64,000 nucleotides of DNA from Actinomadura parmotrematis (GTDB taxonomy: Bacteria > Actinomycetota > Actinomycetes > Streptosporangiales > Streptosporangiaceae), in assembly GCF_019458805.1 (NCBI RefSeq), contig NZ_JAIBOA010000003.1:124001-188000 (forward strand), given 5' to 3'. Of this stretch, positions 1 to 7,693 are shown in pieces. Numbering within the stretch: position 1 is the first letter of the stretch; the number at the start of each line of letters is the position of its first letter. The notes beneath the pieces are model-generated. The model was not told the DNA's origin. It did no database searches and was given only the letters and a program-made list of their open reading frames with translations. Both the position numbers and the translations under genes were made by a program.

Positions 1-348
1 TTCCTGCTGTCCAAGGGGAAGCAGGCGCTTGGCCTCGTTGACGACAAGGTCTTTCACGGCTTCCCATGCCTTGGCCGCATTGTCCGCACCGGGCGCCGCA
101 GGATCGTCTTGGATCTTGGAAGAAGGGATGGTGAAGCCGGCCAGGCCTTCGGACAGCAGCCGGGCCGAACCGACGTGCGACAGCTTGATAGCGATCAGGG
201 AAAGGATGCCGCTCGGCTTGTCGCATTCGCGGCTGGCGACGATGAAGGGAAGGTCAGGGCCGCGATCGATGACGACGATGAACTGGCAGACGGCGCGAAG
301 TTCGCTCACACGCAGCAGATCCGATGATCCGTCGGTTGAAGCCGACAT
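1..348 (-). CDS. Hypothetical protein, N-terminal part (runs off left edge)
   Basis: An open minus-strand frame enters from the left edge and reads MSASTDGSSDLLRVSE then a hydrophobic strand-rich stretch (AVCQFIVVIDRG) and ends at the edge with AVKDLVVNEAKRLLPLGQQ. No family is recognised. The frame stays open upstream of the chosen ATG at 348: codons between about 423 and 348 encode CRRCDE...APCRFCG, two CxxC-like pairs resembling a small zinc ribbon, so a TTG start near 423 or an ATG at 501 is possible. No clear ribosome binding site settles the start. Third-position G+C is lower than in the genes to the right. The gene is incomplete here. Confidence 0.5.
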   Translation of the reverse strand, partial: MSASTDGSSDLLRVSELRAVCQFIVVIDRGPDLPFIVASRECDKPSGILSLIAIKLSHVGSARLLSEGLAGFTIPSSKIQDDPAAPGADNAAKAWEAVKDLVVNEAKRLLPLGQQE

Positions 349-501
349 GGGATCGTCGCCGCAGAAGCGGCACGGCGCGGTGAGAGGAACGGTCTCGTCA
401 CAGCGTCTGCAAAGCCGGGTCAAGCCCCCGCTGGGGCGGCTGCCATCCCGCGTATGTCCTGTGAGGGAACCCGCTCTTGACCTGGCGGGGAGGGGGGACA
501 T

Positions 502-1130
502 GGGATTCTGCCTGCTCCGAGACGTATCCGGGAATGGTTCCGCACCCACCCTCCCTGAGCCGCGGACCCTGACGGGTGCTCAGACCGGTCTCCAACGCAG
601 CCAGACTACTGAATGCGGTCACGGCTCAAAGGGCGCTGCCCTGCTCCCAACCTCCAGGATCCGTGCTCCTGACCCTCGGGTGTTCCGCACATGTTCCGGA
701 TCATGGAGCCTGCGGCCCTCCAGGAACAGGGGCCGTAACGAACACCCCGACATGCCGGAGTGCTCGTTCGCGCGGACGGCGAGACAGACGGCATCGTGCG
801 AACGAGTGCTTCGGGGCGCGGGGTCCAAGGGGCGACGTAGCCCCTGGTTCGCGCTCGCCCCGTCCAGTTCGGCGACGCACGCGTGACCGGCTCGGCCGAC
901 GGGAGCTGCAGGACGCGCGGCCAGGCGCGCGTCTCCTGGTGACCGGCGCCCACGCGGCCACTCCTTGATCCCGGCCACCGTCAGCGGCTCCGGTCATCCC
1001 GGGGCTTCTTCGACTTCCTAGGCTGACCTGCGGAGACGTCGGGTTTTCATCCCGCGTATATCCCGCGAGCAGGGGCCGAGCGGGCGCGCACGCCCCTAAA
1101 GGGGGTCTGAGCTGAGGTGATGCTGGTGGG
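502..1130. other. Gene-poor stretch beside tRNA-Ser
   Basis: I see no convincing gene here; the open frames on both strands look like overlapping low-complexity Arg/Pro/Ala/Gly translations. A 12-bp direct repeat, CATCCCGCGTAT, occurs near 444 and again near 1048. Its meaning is unknown. A small CCCC-TAAA-GGGG hairpin near 1093 lies just downstream of the tRNA and may be its terminator. Confidence 0.4.
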
Positions 1131-1220
1131 CGGAGGCTGTGGGATTCGAACCCACGGGACCGGGGTCACCGGCCCAGCGGTTTTCAAGACCGCCGCACTC
1201 GTCCACTATGCGAAGCCTCC
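1131..1220 (-). tRNA. tRNA-Ser (anticodon UGA)
   Basis: On the minus strand a 90-nt class II tRNA folds with acceptor GGAGGCT/AGCCTCC, discriminator G, T-loop GGTTCGAATCC, a long variable arm, and an anticodon loop CTTGAAA containing TGA. The long variable arm and anticodon identify serine. CCA is not encoded. Confidence 0.93.
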
Positions 1221-1284
1221 CGGCGAGCGGTCACCACGATAGCGGGTCGGGTGGGGCCGGTGGGTGACTGCTAGCGTCGGGGAC

Positions 1285-2142
1285 ATGGGGGAAATCGGGG
1301 GATCGACCCAGGTGACGTTCCCGGCGGGGGCCGTGGACGGGCGGTCGGTGGTCGTCGCGAGCGTGCCGCTGGACGGGGGGTTCGGGGTGGTCGTGGAGCG
1401 GACGCCGTTCCATCCGCTCGACCACGCCTGGCCCGACCAGCCCGCCGACACCGGGGTGCTGCGGGACGCCGGGTGGGAGATGCCGGTCGTGGACTGCCTC
1501 ACCGGGGCCGTGCGGGACGGCGAGCTGCTGGTCGGCGCGGACGTGCCGGTGCGGCGGGGCGCGGACGGGTGGCACTGGGTCGTCGTCCACGTGGTGGAGC
1601 AGGAGGTCGCCGAGGGGACCGAGGTGCTGCTCCTGGTGGACGAGGAGCGGCGGGACGCCCTGTCGGCCGGGCACACCGGCTGCCACCTGATGGCGCTCGC
1701 GCTGAACGCGGCGCTCGCCGGGCACTGGCGCAAGGACGTCGAGGCGGACGGGCTCGGCCACCCCGACTTCGACAAGGCGGCGATCGTGTCGTCGCGGATC
1801 GTGCCCGATGGCAGCCGGGACGTGTACCGGATCGGCAAGTCGCTGCGCAAGAAGGGGTTCGTGGCGGACGACCTCGCGGGCGTCGAGGCGGACGTCAACG
1901 CGCGGCTGGCCGCGTGGGTGGCGGCGGACGCGCCGGTGCGGATCGAGGTGCCGTCGCCGGAGCTGGCGGCGCGGCGGGTGTGGTGGTGCGAGCTGCCCGA
2001 GGGGACCGCGGGGATCCCGTGCGGCGGCACGCACGTGCGGCGGCTCGGGGAGCTGGGCGGGGTGGCGGCGCGGCTGGAGCTGGACGGCGCGGAGCTGGCG
2101 GTGACGACTCAGACGCGCCAGATGCGCACGGTCCTGTCGTAG
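1285..2142 (+). CDS. AlaX-like alanyl-tRNA editing hydrolase
   Basis: A 285-residue protein with the metal-binding signature of free-standing alanyl-tRNA editing domains: HTGCH (His130, His134) and C-GGTH (Cys246, His250). These residues place a zinc ion in the tRNA_SAD fold shared with AlaRS/ThrRS, which hydrolyses Ser- or Gly-mischarged tRNA-Ala. The N-terminal half is a beta-barrel-like region. The ATG at 1285 is chosen over the upstream GTG at 1264 because TAGCGT at 1272-1277 lies seven bases before it, the typical leaderless actinobacterial arrangement. The 3' end overlaps the convergent kinase gene by 34 bp. Cytosolic. Substrate specificity cannot be read from the sequence. Confidence 0.85.
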   Translation: MGEIGGSTQVTFPAGAVDGRSVVVASVPLDGGFGVVVERTPFHPLDHAWPDQPADTGVLRDAGWEMPVVDCLTGAVRDGELLVGADVPVRRGADGWHWVVVHVVEQEVAEGTEVLLLVDEERRDALSAGHTGCHLMALALNAALAGHWRKDVEADGLGHPDFDKAAIVSSRIVPDGSRDVYRIGKSLRKKGFVADDLAGVEADVNARLAAWVAADAPVRIEVPSPELAARRVWWCELPEGTAGIPCGGTHVRRLGELGGVAARLELDGAELAVTTQTRQMRTVLS

Positions 2143-3929
2143 CCGCCGCTGATCAGCTCGCCCTGCCGGTAGGCGAGGGCGCCGACGGCGGCGGGCGTCG
2201 TCCAGGACGCGACGCGCTCGCGCGTCGCGGCGTTCCACAGCGTGATGGTCTTGCCCGAGCCGGTGGCGATGGTCGAGCCGTCCGGGCTGAAGGCGATCGC
2301 GAAGACGGTGCCGTCGGTGCTGAGCGTGCCGAGGCGCTTGCCGGTGTCGCAGTTCCACAGCGTGATCCGGCCGTTCATGGTGCCGACGGCGACGGTGGTG
2401 CCGGCCGGGTCGAAGGCCAGGGAGAAGGGGTAGGAGCCGGTGTCGCCGAGCGTGGTGTCGCGGCCGGAGGCGCGCAGCATGTGCACGGTGCCGGGGCCGA
2501 CGACGCCGAGCCAGGAGCGCCGCGAGTAGGCCGTGATGAAGGAGGTCTGGCCGCCCGGTCTCAGCGTGCGGAGGCGTTTGCCGGAGGCGGCGTCCCAGAG
2601 CTGGACGTCCTCGGTGGTCCCGACGGCCATGGTGCGGCCGTCGCGGCTGTAGGACAGGGAGCTGATCCCGTCGCCCACCTTCAGCCGCGCCTTCGGCCGG
2701 CGCGTGGCGACGTCCCACCGGTAGACGACCGTGTCGTAGCCGCCGGCGGCGAGGGTGGAGCCGTCGGGGCTGAACGCGGTGGTCCAGATGTTGCTGACCG
2801 GCCCCCGCAGGACGGGGAGGGGCTGGTTGTCCTGGAGGTTCCAGAGGCGGACGCCCTTGTCCTCGCCGCCCGCCGCGAGCAGGTCGCCGCTGATCGCGAG
2901 CGTCGAGACCTGGCCGCCGGTGGGCAGCGTCGCGAGGAGCCGGGACGGGGTCGTCGCGGCGGTCGGGGCCGGTGCGGCGCGGTCGGGGTGGCGGGGCCAG
3001 AGGAATCCGGCGGCGGCGACGAGGGCGGCCAGGGCCGGCAGGGCGGCGGCGAGGCGGCGGGCGCGGCGGGCGCGGCGGCGCGCGGGCGGGACCGCGCCGA
3101 GGACGGGGACGCGGTCCTCGGCGACGTCGCGGAGCAGCGTCGACAGCTGGTCGGGGGTGAGGCGGTCCGCGGGGTCCATCCGCAGCAGGCCGCGGATGAT
3201 CGGGGCGAGGGGGCCGGCCCGGCGCGTCTTCTCCGGCGACCCGTTCAGGATCGCGTGGAAGACCGCGTTGGCGTTGGCGCCCGGGTACGGGCGCTTGCCC
3301 TCGACGGCGTAGAACAGCGTCGCGCCAAGGGACCACAGGTCGGACGCGGGGACGGCCGCCTCGCCGCGCGCGCGCTCGGGCGCGGTGTAGGCGGGGGCGC
3401 CCATGACGAACCCGGAGCTGGTCAGGGACGCCTCGCCGTCGATGGTGGCGATGCCGAAGTCCGACAGCACGACCCGCTTCGGCCCGATCAGCACGTTGCT
3501 CGGCTTGACGTCGCGGTGGACGACGCCGGCGGCGTGCGCGGCGCGCAGCGCCTCCAGCACCGACAGGCCGATCTCGGCGACGCGGCGCGGTGGCAGCGGG
3601 CCGTCGCGGCGCACGACGGCGTTCAGCGCCTCGCCGTCGATCAGCTCCATGATCAGGAAGAGCGAGTCCTCGTGCTCGACGACGTCGTAGACGGTGACCG
3701 CGGACGGGTGCGCGATGCGCGCGGCGGACCGGGCCTCGCGCAGGCTGCGGCGGCGGCGCTCGGCGAGCTGCCCGGCGTCGAGGTAGGTCGGCAGGAACAG
3801 CTCCTTGACCGCGACGGAGCGGTGCAGCCGCTCGTCCTCGGCGCGCCACACGATGCCGAAGCCGCCCCGGCCGATCTCGCTCGTCAACCGGTACTGACCG
3901 GCGATCACCCGGTCCTGGCCGTCCGCCAT
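2109..3929 (-). CDS. Membrane Ser/Thr protein kinase with WD40 repeats
   Basis: A 606-residue protein. Residues about 10-275 form a Hanks-type kinase: glycine loop GRGGFG, catalytic Lys in VAVKEL, HRDVKPSNV, DFG and an APE-like motif are all present, so it should be active. One hydrophobic helix near residues 290-312 (LAAALPALAALVAAAGFLW) follows an Arg-rich stop-transfer stretch. The C-terminal half (about 330-606) is a WD40 beta-propeller with repeated SPDGSTLA...VRLWN units, predicted outside the cell as a sensor or binding platform. TAGCGT six bases before the ATG points to a leaderless transcript. It is convergent with, and overlaps, the AlaX-like gene. Targets are unknown. Confidence 0.92.
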   Translation of the reverse strand: MADGQDRVIAGQYRLTSEIGRGGFGIVWRAEDERLHRSVAVKELFLPTYLDAGQLAERRRRSLREARSAARIAHPSAVTVYDVVEHEDSLFLIMELIDGEALNAVVRRDGPLPPRRVAEIGLSVLEALRAAHAAGVVHRDVKPSNVLIGPKRVVLSDFGIATIDGEASLTSSGFVMGAPAYTAPERARGEAAVPASDLWSLGATLFYAVEGKRPYPGANANAVFHAILNGSPEKTRRAGPLAPIIRGLLRMDPADRLTPDQLSTLLRDVAEDRVPVLGAVPPARRRARRARRLAAALPALAALVAAAGFLWPRHPDRAAPAPTAATTPSRLLATLPTGGQVSTLAISGDLLAAGGEDKGVRLWNLQDNQPLPVLRGPVSNIWTTAFSPDGSTLAAGGYDTVVYRWDVATRRPKARLKVGDGISSLSYSRDGRTMAVGTTEDVQLWDAASGKRLRTLRPGGQTSFITAYSRRSWLGVVGPGTVHMLRASGRDTTLGDTGSYPFSLAFDPAGTTVAVGTMNGRITLWNCDTGKRLGTLSTDGTVFAIAFSPDGSTIATGSGKTITLWNAATRERVASWTTPAAVGALAYRQGELISGGYDRTVRIWRV

Positions 3930-3985
3930 AAACCCACGCTATCGGTCGATAGGGCGTAAAAATAGAACCGGGAAGGTCCTATTGA

Positions 3986-4579
3986 TCAAGCCATTGTGGC
4001 ATAGACGATGACGTTCTCCACATAGTGTCCGCGCGCCCGGTCGAAGGCGCCGCCGCAGGTGATGAGGCGCAGCTGCGCGTCCGGCGTCGCCCCGTAGACC
4101 TCCGCCGTGGGAAAGGCCGCCTTCGGGGCGCTGCGCACCGCGTCGACGGTGAAGGCGGTCCACGCCCCGGCGGCGTCGCGCACCCGGACGGCGGCGCCCG
4201 GCCGCAGCTCGCGGAGCCGGGCGAAGACGGCCGGGCCGGTGCGCGAGTCGACGTGGCCGGCGATGACGGCGGGGCCCTGGTCGCCGGGCCGGACGCCCGC
4301 CGCGTACCAGCCCGCCTTCATCGGGTCGCGGGGCGTGCCGAGGATCCCGCGGGCGTCGGTGCGCAGCCGCTCCAGCCGGGTCCGCACCCCGATCGAGGGG
4401 ACGGCCAGCTCGACGGGCGCGCCGTGCCGGACGGCCGGGGCGGCGGACGGCGGCACCGCGACCTGGCCCGGCACCGGGCGCCAGCCGGTGGGCGTGGCCG
4501 CGGCGTCCGGGCCGGGACGCGCGCCGCACCCGCCGGCGAGCAGGGCGCACAGCGCGGCGGCGAGGGCGCGGCGGATCAC
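3986..4579 (-). CDS. Class F sortase
   Basis: A 197-residue exported transpeptidase. The N-terminus is a lipoprotein-like signal with lipobox LLAGGC. The sortase core shows the catalytic His in AGHVDS, Cys in LITCGG and the downstream Arg in FDRARGHY, the actinobacterial class F pattern. Sortases cut a sorting motif in a surface protein and attach it to the cell wall. The GTG start at 4579 overlaps the TGA of the upstream DUF4397 gene (GTGA), which implies translational coupling; that neighbour is the obvious candidate substrate or partner. A longer in-frame extension to 5500 is a shadow of the DUF4397 gene and was not used. Confidence 0.88.
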   Translation of the reverse strand: MIRRALAAALCALLAGGCGARPGPDAAATPTGWRPVPGQVAVPPSAAPAVRHGAPVELAVPSIGVRTRLERLRTDARGILGTPRDPMKAGWYAAGVRPGDQGPAVIAGHVDSRTGPAVFARLRELRPGAAVRVRDAAGAWTAFTVDAVRSAPKAAFPTAEVYGATPDAQLRLITCGGAFDRARGHYVENVIVYATMA

Positions 4580-5418
4580 GAAGCGCGCCGCCGCCTCAGC
4601 GCGTACAGCCCGAGGCCGAACGGCAGCGCCGGCGCGGCGAGCCACCAGGGCGAGGCGCCCGCCGCCGCGGCGGAGCCGGCGGTGGCGGTGCCGCCGAGGC
4701 CGGTGTCGACGCCGCCGCGCGGCGCCGTCCCGGCGGCCTTGGCGGCGTCGCGCAGGTCGAGGAGGCGGAGGCCCTTGGCGCCGTCCAGGGCGATGACGGT
4801 GTGCACCGTCCCGGCGGCGAGCGCGACGCGGGTGGACGCCCTGGCGCCGGGCGCCGCGACCTTGACCGCGACCTTGCCGGGCGCGAGCGTCCGGTACGGG
4901 GTGGCGGTGCCGAACCGGACCTGCGGGATCAGCGTGCGGCCGCCCGCGGCGACCTTCAGGTCGGGGTGCTTCAGCGAGGCCGCGATGACGCGCAGCCCGG
5001 TCCGCCCGGCGGGCAGCGTCGCGGTGTCGTGCAGGACGTCGAGGCGGATGCCCTTGTAGGGGCCCATGCCGGCGACGGTGTAGGACGCGCCGGCGCGCAC
5101 CCGCACGTGCGCGGACAGCACCGGCTTGGACGCGGCGGACGCGTCCGCCGGGCGCATCGCGACGGTGTACCGGCCGCCGCCGAGCCGCTGGTAGGGCGAG
5201 AGCGCGCCGTAGGCGACGTGCCGCAGCACCAGCTTGGGGTTCTTGGCGCCCTCGGCGTACAGGTAGACGTCCACCGCCGGCGTGTCCGGCGACAGGTGCG
5301 CGAGCCGGACGTAGCCCTGGCCCGGGGCGGCGGCGGCCGGCGCGGCGGGCACGGCGGCGAGGGCGGTGCCCGCCAGCAGGACGGCGCAGGTGCGCGCGTG
5401 GGGGACGGTGTTGCGCAT
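4576..5418 (-). CDS. Secreted DUF4397 protein
   Basis: A 280-residue exported protein with a Sec signal peptide ending near APAAAA, then a DUF4397 domain (YVRLAHLSPDTPAVDVYL... typical of this immunoglobulin-like family), a Gly/Ala/Thr-rich linker and a C-terminal hydrophobic helix followed by RRRRAS. That end is arranged like a cell-wall sorting signal, but there is no LPxTG; the nearest Thr-Gly sites are DTGLGG and STAT-like residues in the linker. The ATG at 5418 has GGAG upstream. The stop codon overlaps the sortase start, so the two are probably expressed and used together. The function of DUF4397 is not known. Confidence 0.85.
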   Translation of the reverse strand: MRNTVPHARTCAVLLAGTALAAVPAAPAAAAPGQGYVRLAHLSPDTPAVDVYLYAEGAKNPKLVLRHVAYGALSPYQRLGGGRYTVAMRPADASAASKPVLSAHVRVRAGASYTVAGMGPYKGIRLDVLHDTATLPAGRTGLRVIAASLKHPDLKVAAGGRTLIPQVRFGTATPYRTLAPGKVAVKVAAPGARASTRVALAAGTVHTVIALDGAKGLRLLDLRDAAKAAGTAPRGGVDTGLGGTATAGSAAAAGASPWWLAAPALPFGLGLYALRRRRAS

Positions 5419-5610
5419 GGTCACTCCACCGATCGATGCGAGGACGACAACCGAGAGTGGCCATACCAGCACAATGCGCCCCGGGCGGCAATGTGTTCAC
5501 GCTTTCAAACAGATAACGTCACATAGCGTGAGGAAGGATGGCGTCATGCGGCCGCATTAACCCCACAAACGCCACTATCCGCACGGAAGTCATCCGTTAC
5601 AGTCATCGCC

Positions 5611-5784
5611 ATGTCAGAGACCCCCCAGGATCCGGCCGGAACCACGCACCAGTTCCGGGCCTTCGCCAATCAGGAACAGCAGCAGGCCGAAAAGTCCGGC
5701 CCGAGCGCCGCCTTTCTCGCCGGCATCGCCGTCGTGGTGATCGTGGTCGCCGCCGCCGTGGTCGGCCTCCTCCTCGCCCTCTAA
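5611..5784 (+). CDS. Small single-pass membrane protein
   Basis: A 57-residue protein starting MSETPQDPAGTT, with a polar Gln/Glu-rich N-terminus and one C-terminal transmembrane helix (AAFLAGIAVVVIVVAAAVVG). It ends LLLAL with no tail outside the helix. TACAGT at 5598-5603, seven bases before the ATG, fits a leaderless promoter. Third positions are strongly G/C, as in its neighbours. I do not recognise a family. It ends seven bases before the stop of the convergent M15 peptidase gene. Confidence 0.75.
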   Translation: MSETPQDPAGTTHQFRAFANQEQQQAEKSGPSAAFLAGIAVVVIVVAAAVVGLLLAL

Positions 5785-5790
5785 GAGGGG

Positions 5791-6546
5791 TCAGCGGCCG
5801 GTGCTGGAGAAGTGCTGGTAGTCCTTGATGCCGCTCCAGGTGCCGCCCCAGCCCCAGCCGATCGCCCGGAACGCCTTCACGGTGCGGTCGCCGGCGTGGA
5901 TGAGGCCCGGGTCGCGCCGGCTCCGGTCGCCGAACTTCACGCAGTCCTTGTGGTCGATGTGCCCGCTGGAGTCCACGTAGGGGTTCTCGCACGGGTTGAG
6001 GTCGACGGCGAGGCCGTAGGCGTGCTGCGACCAGTTGCCGCTGCCGGTCGCGTTCCGGCAGTTGAAGGCCGAGGTGTTGTCGGCCTCGATCGAGTCGTAG
6101 TCGCTGCCCTTGTAGGCGTCCACCGGCTCCATCCGGTGGATCGGGTACCGCTGGCCGTACAGCGTGCGGAAGACCTTGACGAGGTCCGCGGCGGCCTTGG
6201 CGTTGACGACGAGCCGCCCGTTCGTGTGCGCGCGGTGGTCCATGCCCCAGTAGGTCATCTCGATCATGCGCAGGCCGGACGGCGCCACCGGGCAGCCCCG
6301 CCGCCAGGAGTGGGGGAGGTCGCCGGCGTCCACCCGGACGATCCGCGCGGCGAACGCGGGCGTCCCCGACGGCGAGGGCGAGGCGGACGACGCGCCCGGC
6401 GAGGCGCTCCCGGACGCGCTGCCGGACGCGGTGGGCGGCGTCGCGGAGGAGGAGGCCCCGGAGTCCGAACCGCCCTGGCCGCAGCCGGTCGCGGTGGCCA
6501 GGGCGGTGGCGAAGGCTGCGGCGCGCAGCGGAAGTCGGCTCGGCAT
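5791..6546 (-). CDS. M15-family D-Ala-D-Ala carboxypeptidase-like lipoprotein
   Basis: A 251-residue exported protein. The N-terminus is a lipoprotein signal with an ATGC-type lipobox (TATGCGQGG), followed by a Ser/Pro/Ala linker to about residue 70. The catalytic domain contains SQHAYGLAVDLNP, the zinc-binding SxHxxGxAxD motif of VanY/M15 peptidases, and an internal Cys pair (CENP...KDC). Such enzymes trim peptidoglycan stem peptides. The ATG at 6546 begins the signal peptide; upstream in-frame codons to 6894 lack signal features and overlap the divergent gene. Lipid anchoring on the outer face of the membrane is inferred from the lipobox. Confidence 0.88.
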   Translation of the reverse strand: MPSRLPLRAAAFATALATATGCGQGGSDSGASSSATPPTASGSASGSASPGASSASPSPSGTPAFAARIVRVDAGDLPHSWRRGCPVAPSGLRMIEMTYWGMDHRAHTNGRLVVNAKAAADLVKVFRTLYGQRYPIHRMEPVDAYKGSDYDSIEADNTSAFNCRNATGSGNWSQHAYGLAVDLNPCENPYVDSSGHIDHKDCVKFGDRSRRDPGLIHAGDRTVKAFRAIGWGWGGTWSGIKDYQHFSSTGR

Positions 6547-6628
6547 GACAGCAGGATGACACGGCGTGATCACTTCGCGTCGGACCCCCGATTCGCTACG
6601 GTGCGTTGGAGAGGCCGAAGGAGCCGGT

Positions 6629-7039
6629 ATGGCGGATTCGCAGGAGGCGGGGCTCCCGAAGGAGAGCCACAGCCTGGAGGACGACATCTTCGCGGTGGCG
6701 TCCAGCGTCGAGCGCGAGGCCCCCGGCGCGGGCCCCCGCGTGCACGTGCGCCGGCCCGAGGTCCGGGCGCCCGCCGCGCGCGACCTGCGCGCCGGCGCGG
6801 CCGGGTTCGGCACCTTCCTGTTCGTCGACCTGGTGATGATGTGGGCGCCGGTCATGATGAGCGACCGCCCGAGCACCACCCCGCAGATGGTCACGCTGCT
6901 GGTGCTGGCGTTCGGGCTCGGCGGGCTGCTCGCCTGGAAGGTCGGCGGCGCCTGGCGGCCGTTCGGCTACGGGATGATGACCTGCTGGCTGTTCCTCACC
7001 CTGGTGTCGGTCGGCTTCCTCACCGGCATCGGCCCGTGA
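6629..7039 (+). CDS. Hypothetical two-helix membrane protein
   Basis: A 136-residue protein with a charged N-terminal half (residues 1-60, Glu/Arg/Pro-rich) and two to three hydrophobic helices (GTFLFVDLVMMWAPVMM; TLLVLAFGLGGLLAW; MMTCWLFLTLVSVGFL). GAAGGAG six bases before the ATG is a good ribosome binding site. No family is recognised. It is divergent from the M15 peptidase gene, sharing an 82-bp intergenic region, and convergent with the MarR gene. Confidence 0.75.
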   Translation: MADSQEAGLPKESHSLEDDIFAVASSVEREAPGAGPRVHVRRPEVRAPAARDLRAGAAGFGTFLFVDLVMMWAPVMMSDRPSTTPQMVTLLVLAFGLGGLLAWKVGGAWRPFGYGMMTCWLFLTLVSVGFLTGIGP

Positions 7040-7064
7040 CGGCGGCCCGGTCCCGGGGCGCGCC

Positions 7065-7523
7065 TCAGCCCTCGTCGATGCGCGCGATGACGGCGCGGAA
7101 CACGCGGCCGAGCGCCGCCAGGTCGCCGGGGGCGATGACGTCGACCAGGTACGCGCGGACCGTCTCGACGTGGTCGCGCGCGGCCCGGTCGAGCGCGGCG
7201 AAGCCCTCGCCGGTGAGGTGGGCGTACACGCCGCGCTTGTCGCCGGGGCAGCCCGCCCGCTTCACCAGGCCCTTGGCCTCCAGCCGCGAGCAGGTGTGCG
7301 ACAGGCGGCTGCGGGACTGGCTGGCGTGCTCGGCGAGCTCGGCCATGCGCAGCCGGTGCTCGGGGGCCTCCGACAGGCGGACGAGGATCTCGTACTCCGA
7401 CAGCGACAGCCCGTGCCGGGACTTCAGGTCGCGGTCCATGACCTCGGTGAGGCGGACGCTGCCGTCCACGAAGGCCCGCCAATCACGCTGCTGTGCGGCA
7501 TCGAGCCAGCGCGGTTCGCTCAT
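7065..7523 (-). CDS. MarR-family transcriptional regulator
   Basis: A 152-residue regulator. The winged-helix core is clear: LSLSEYEILVRLSEAPEHRLRM, the recognition helix in SQSRSRLSHTCSRLEAKGLV and the wing KRAGCPGDKRGVYAHLT, flanked by dimerisation helices. TATACT seven bases before the ATG suggests a leaderless transcript. Palindromic TTGAA-N2-TTCAA sites lie immediately upstream, in the region shared with the pirin and WrbA genes, so autoregulation and control of those redox genes is likely. A single Cys in the wing and one in the recognition helix could make it redox-responsive, but this is speculation. Confidence 0.9.
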   Translation of the reverse strand: MSEPRWLDAAQQRDWRAFVDGSVRLTEVMDRDLKSRHGLSLSEYEILVRLSEAPEHRLRMAELAEHASQSRSRLSHTCSRLEAKGLVKRAGCPGDKRGVYAHLTGEGFAALDRAARDHVETVRAYLVDVIAPGDLAALGRVFRAVIARIDEG

Positions 7524-7544
7524 GCGGGCCAGTATACGCGGAAA

Positions 7545-7628
7545 TTGAACTTTCAACTATGAGGGGGTGCCGGCCCGCGCGCCGGTCCCGCGCGGCGCCC
7601 CCGCCCCCGGGAATAGTTTAAGATTCAA
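7545..7628. promoter_or_regulatory. MarR operator pair in divergent promoter
   Basis: Two related imperfect palindromes: TTGAACTTTCAA at 7545-7556, overlapping the upstream side of the marR promoter, and TTTAAGATTCAA at 7617-7628, ahead of the pirin gene. Both follow (T)TTRAA-N2-TTCAA and are probable MarR binding sites. Confidence 0.6.
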
Positions 7629-7693
7629 TCAGGTTGCAGGGGTCAGCGCGCCGCTCCACCGGGCGGCGCGGGACGAACCCGAGGGAGACCGCG

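Noticed and set aside
29-886. 285-codon plus-strand frame at the left edge
   Set aside because: No domain, no ribosome binding site, and it is antisense to a better minus-strand frame.
1231-3849. Very long open frame on the minus strand (872 codons) overlapping the kinase and AlaX genes
   Set aside because: It is a shifted reading of the kinase gene: Arg/Pro-rich, no domains, and the correct frame contains the full kinase and WD40 motifs.
1473-3959. 828-codon plus-strand frame antisense to the kinase
   Set aside because: Gly/Arg/Ala-rich low-complexity shadow typical of high-GC antisense frames.
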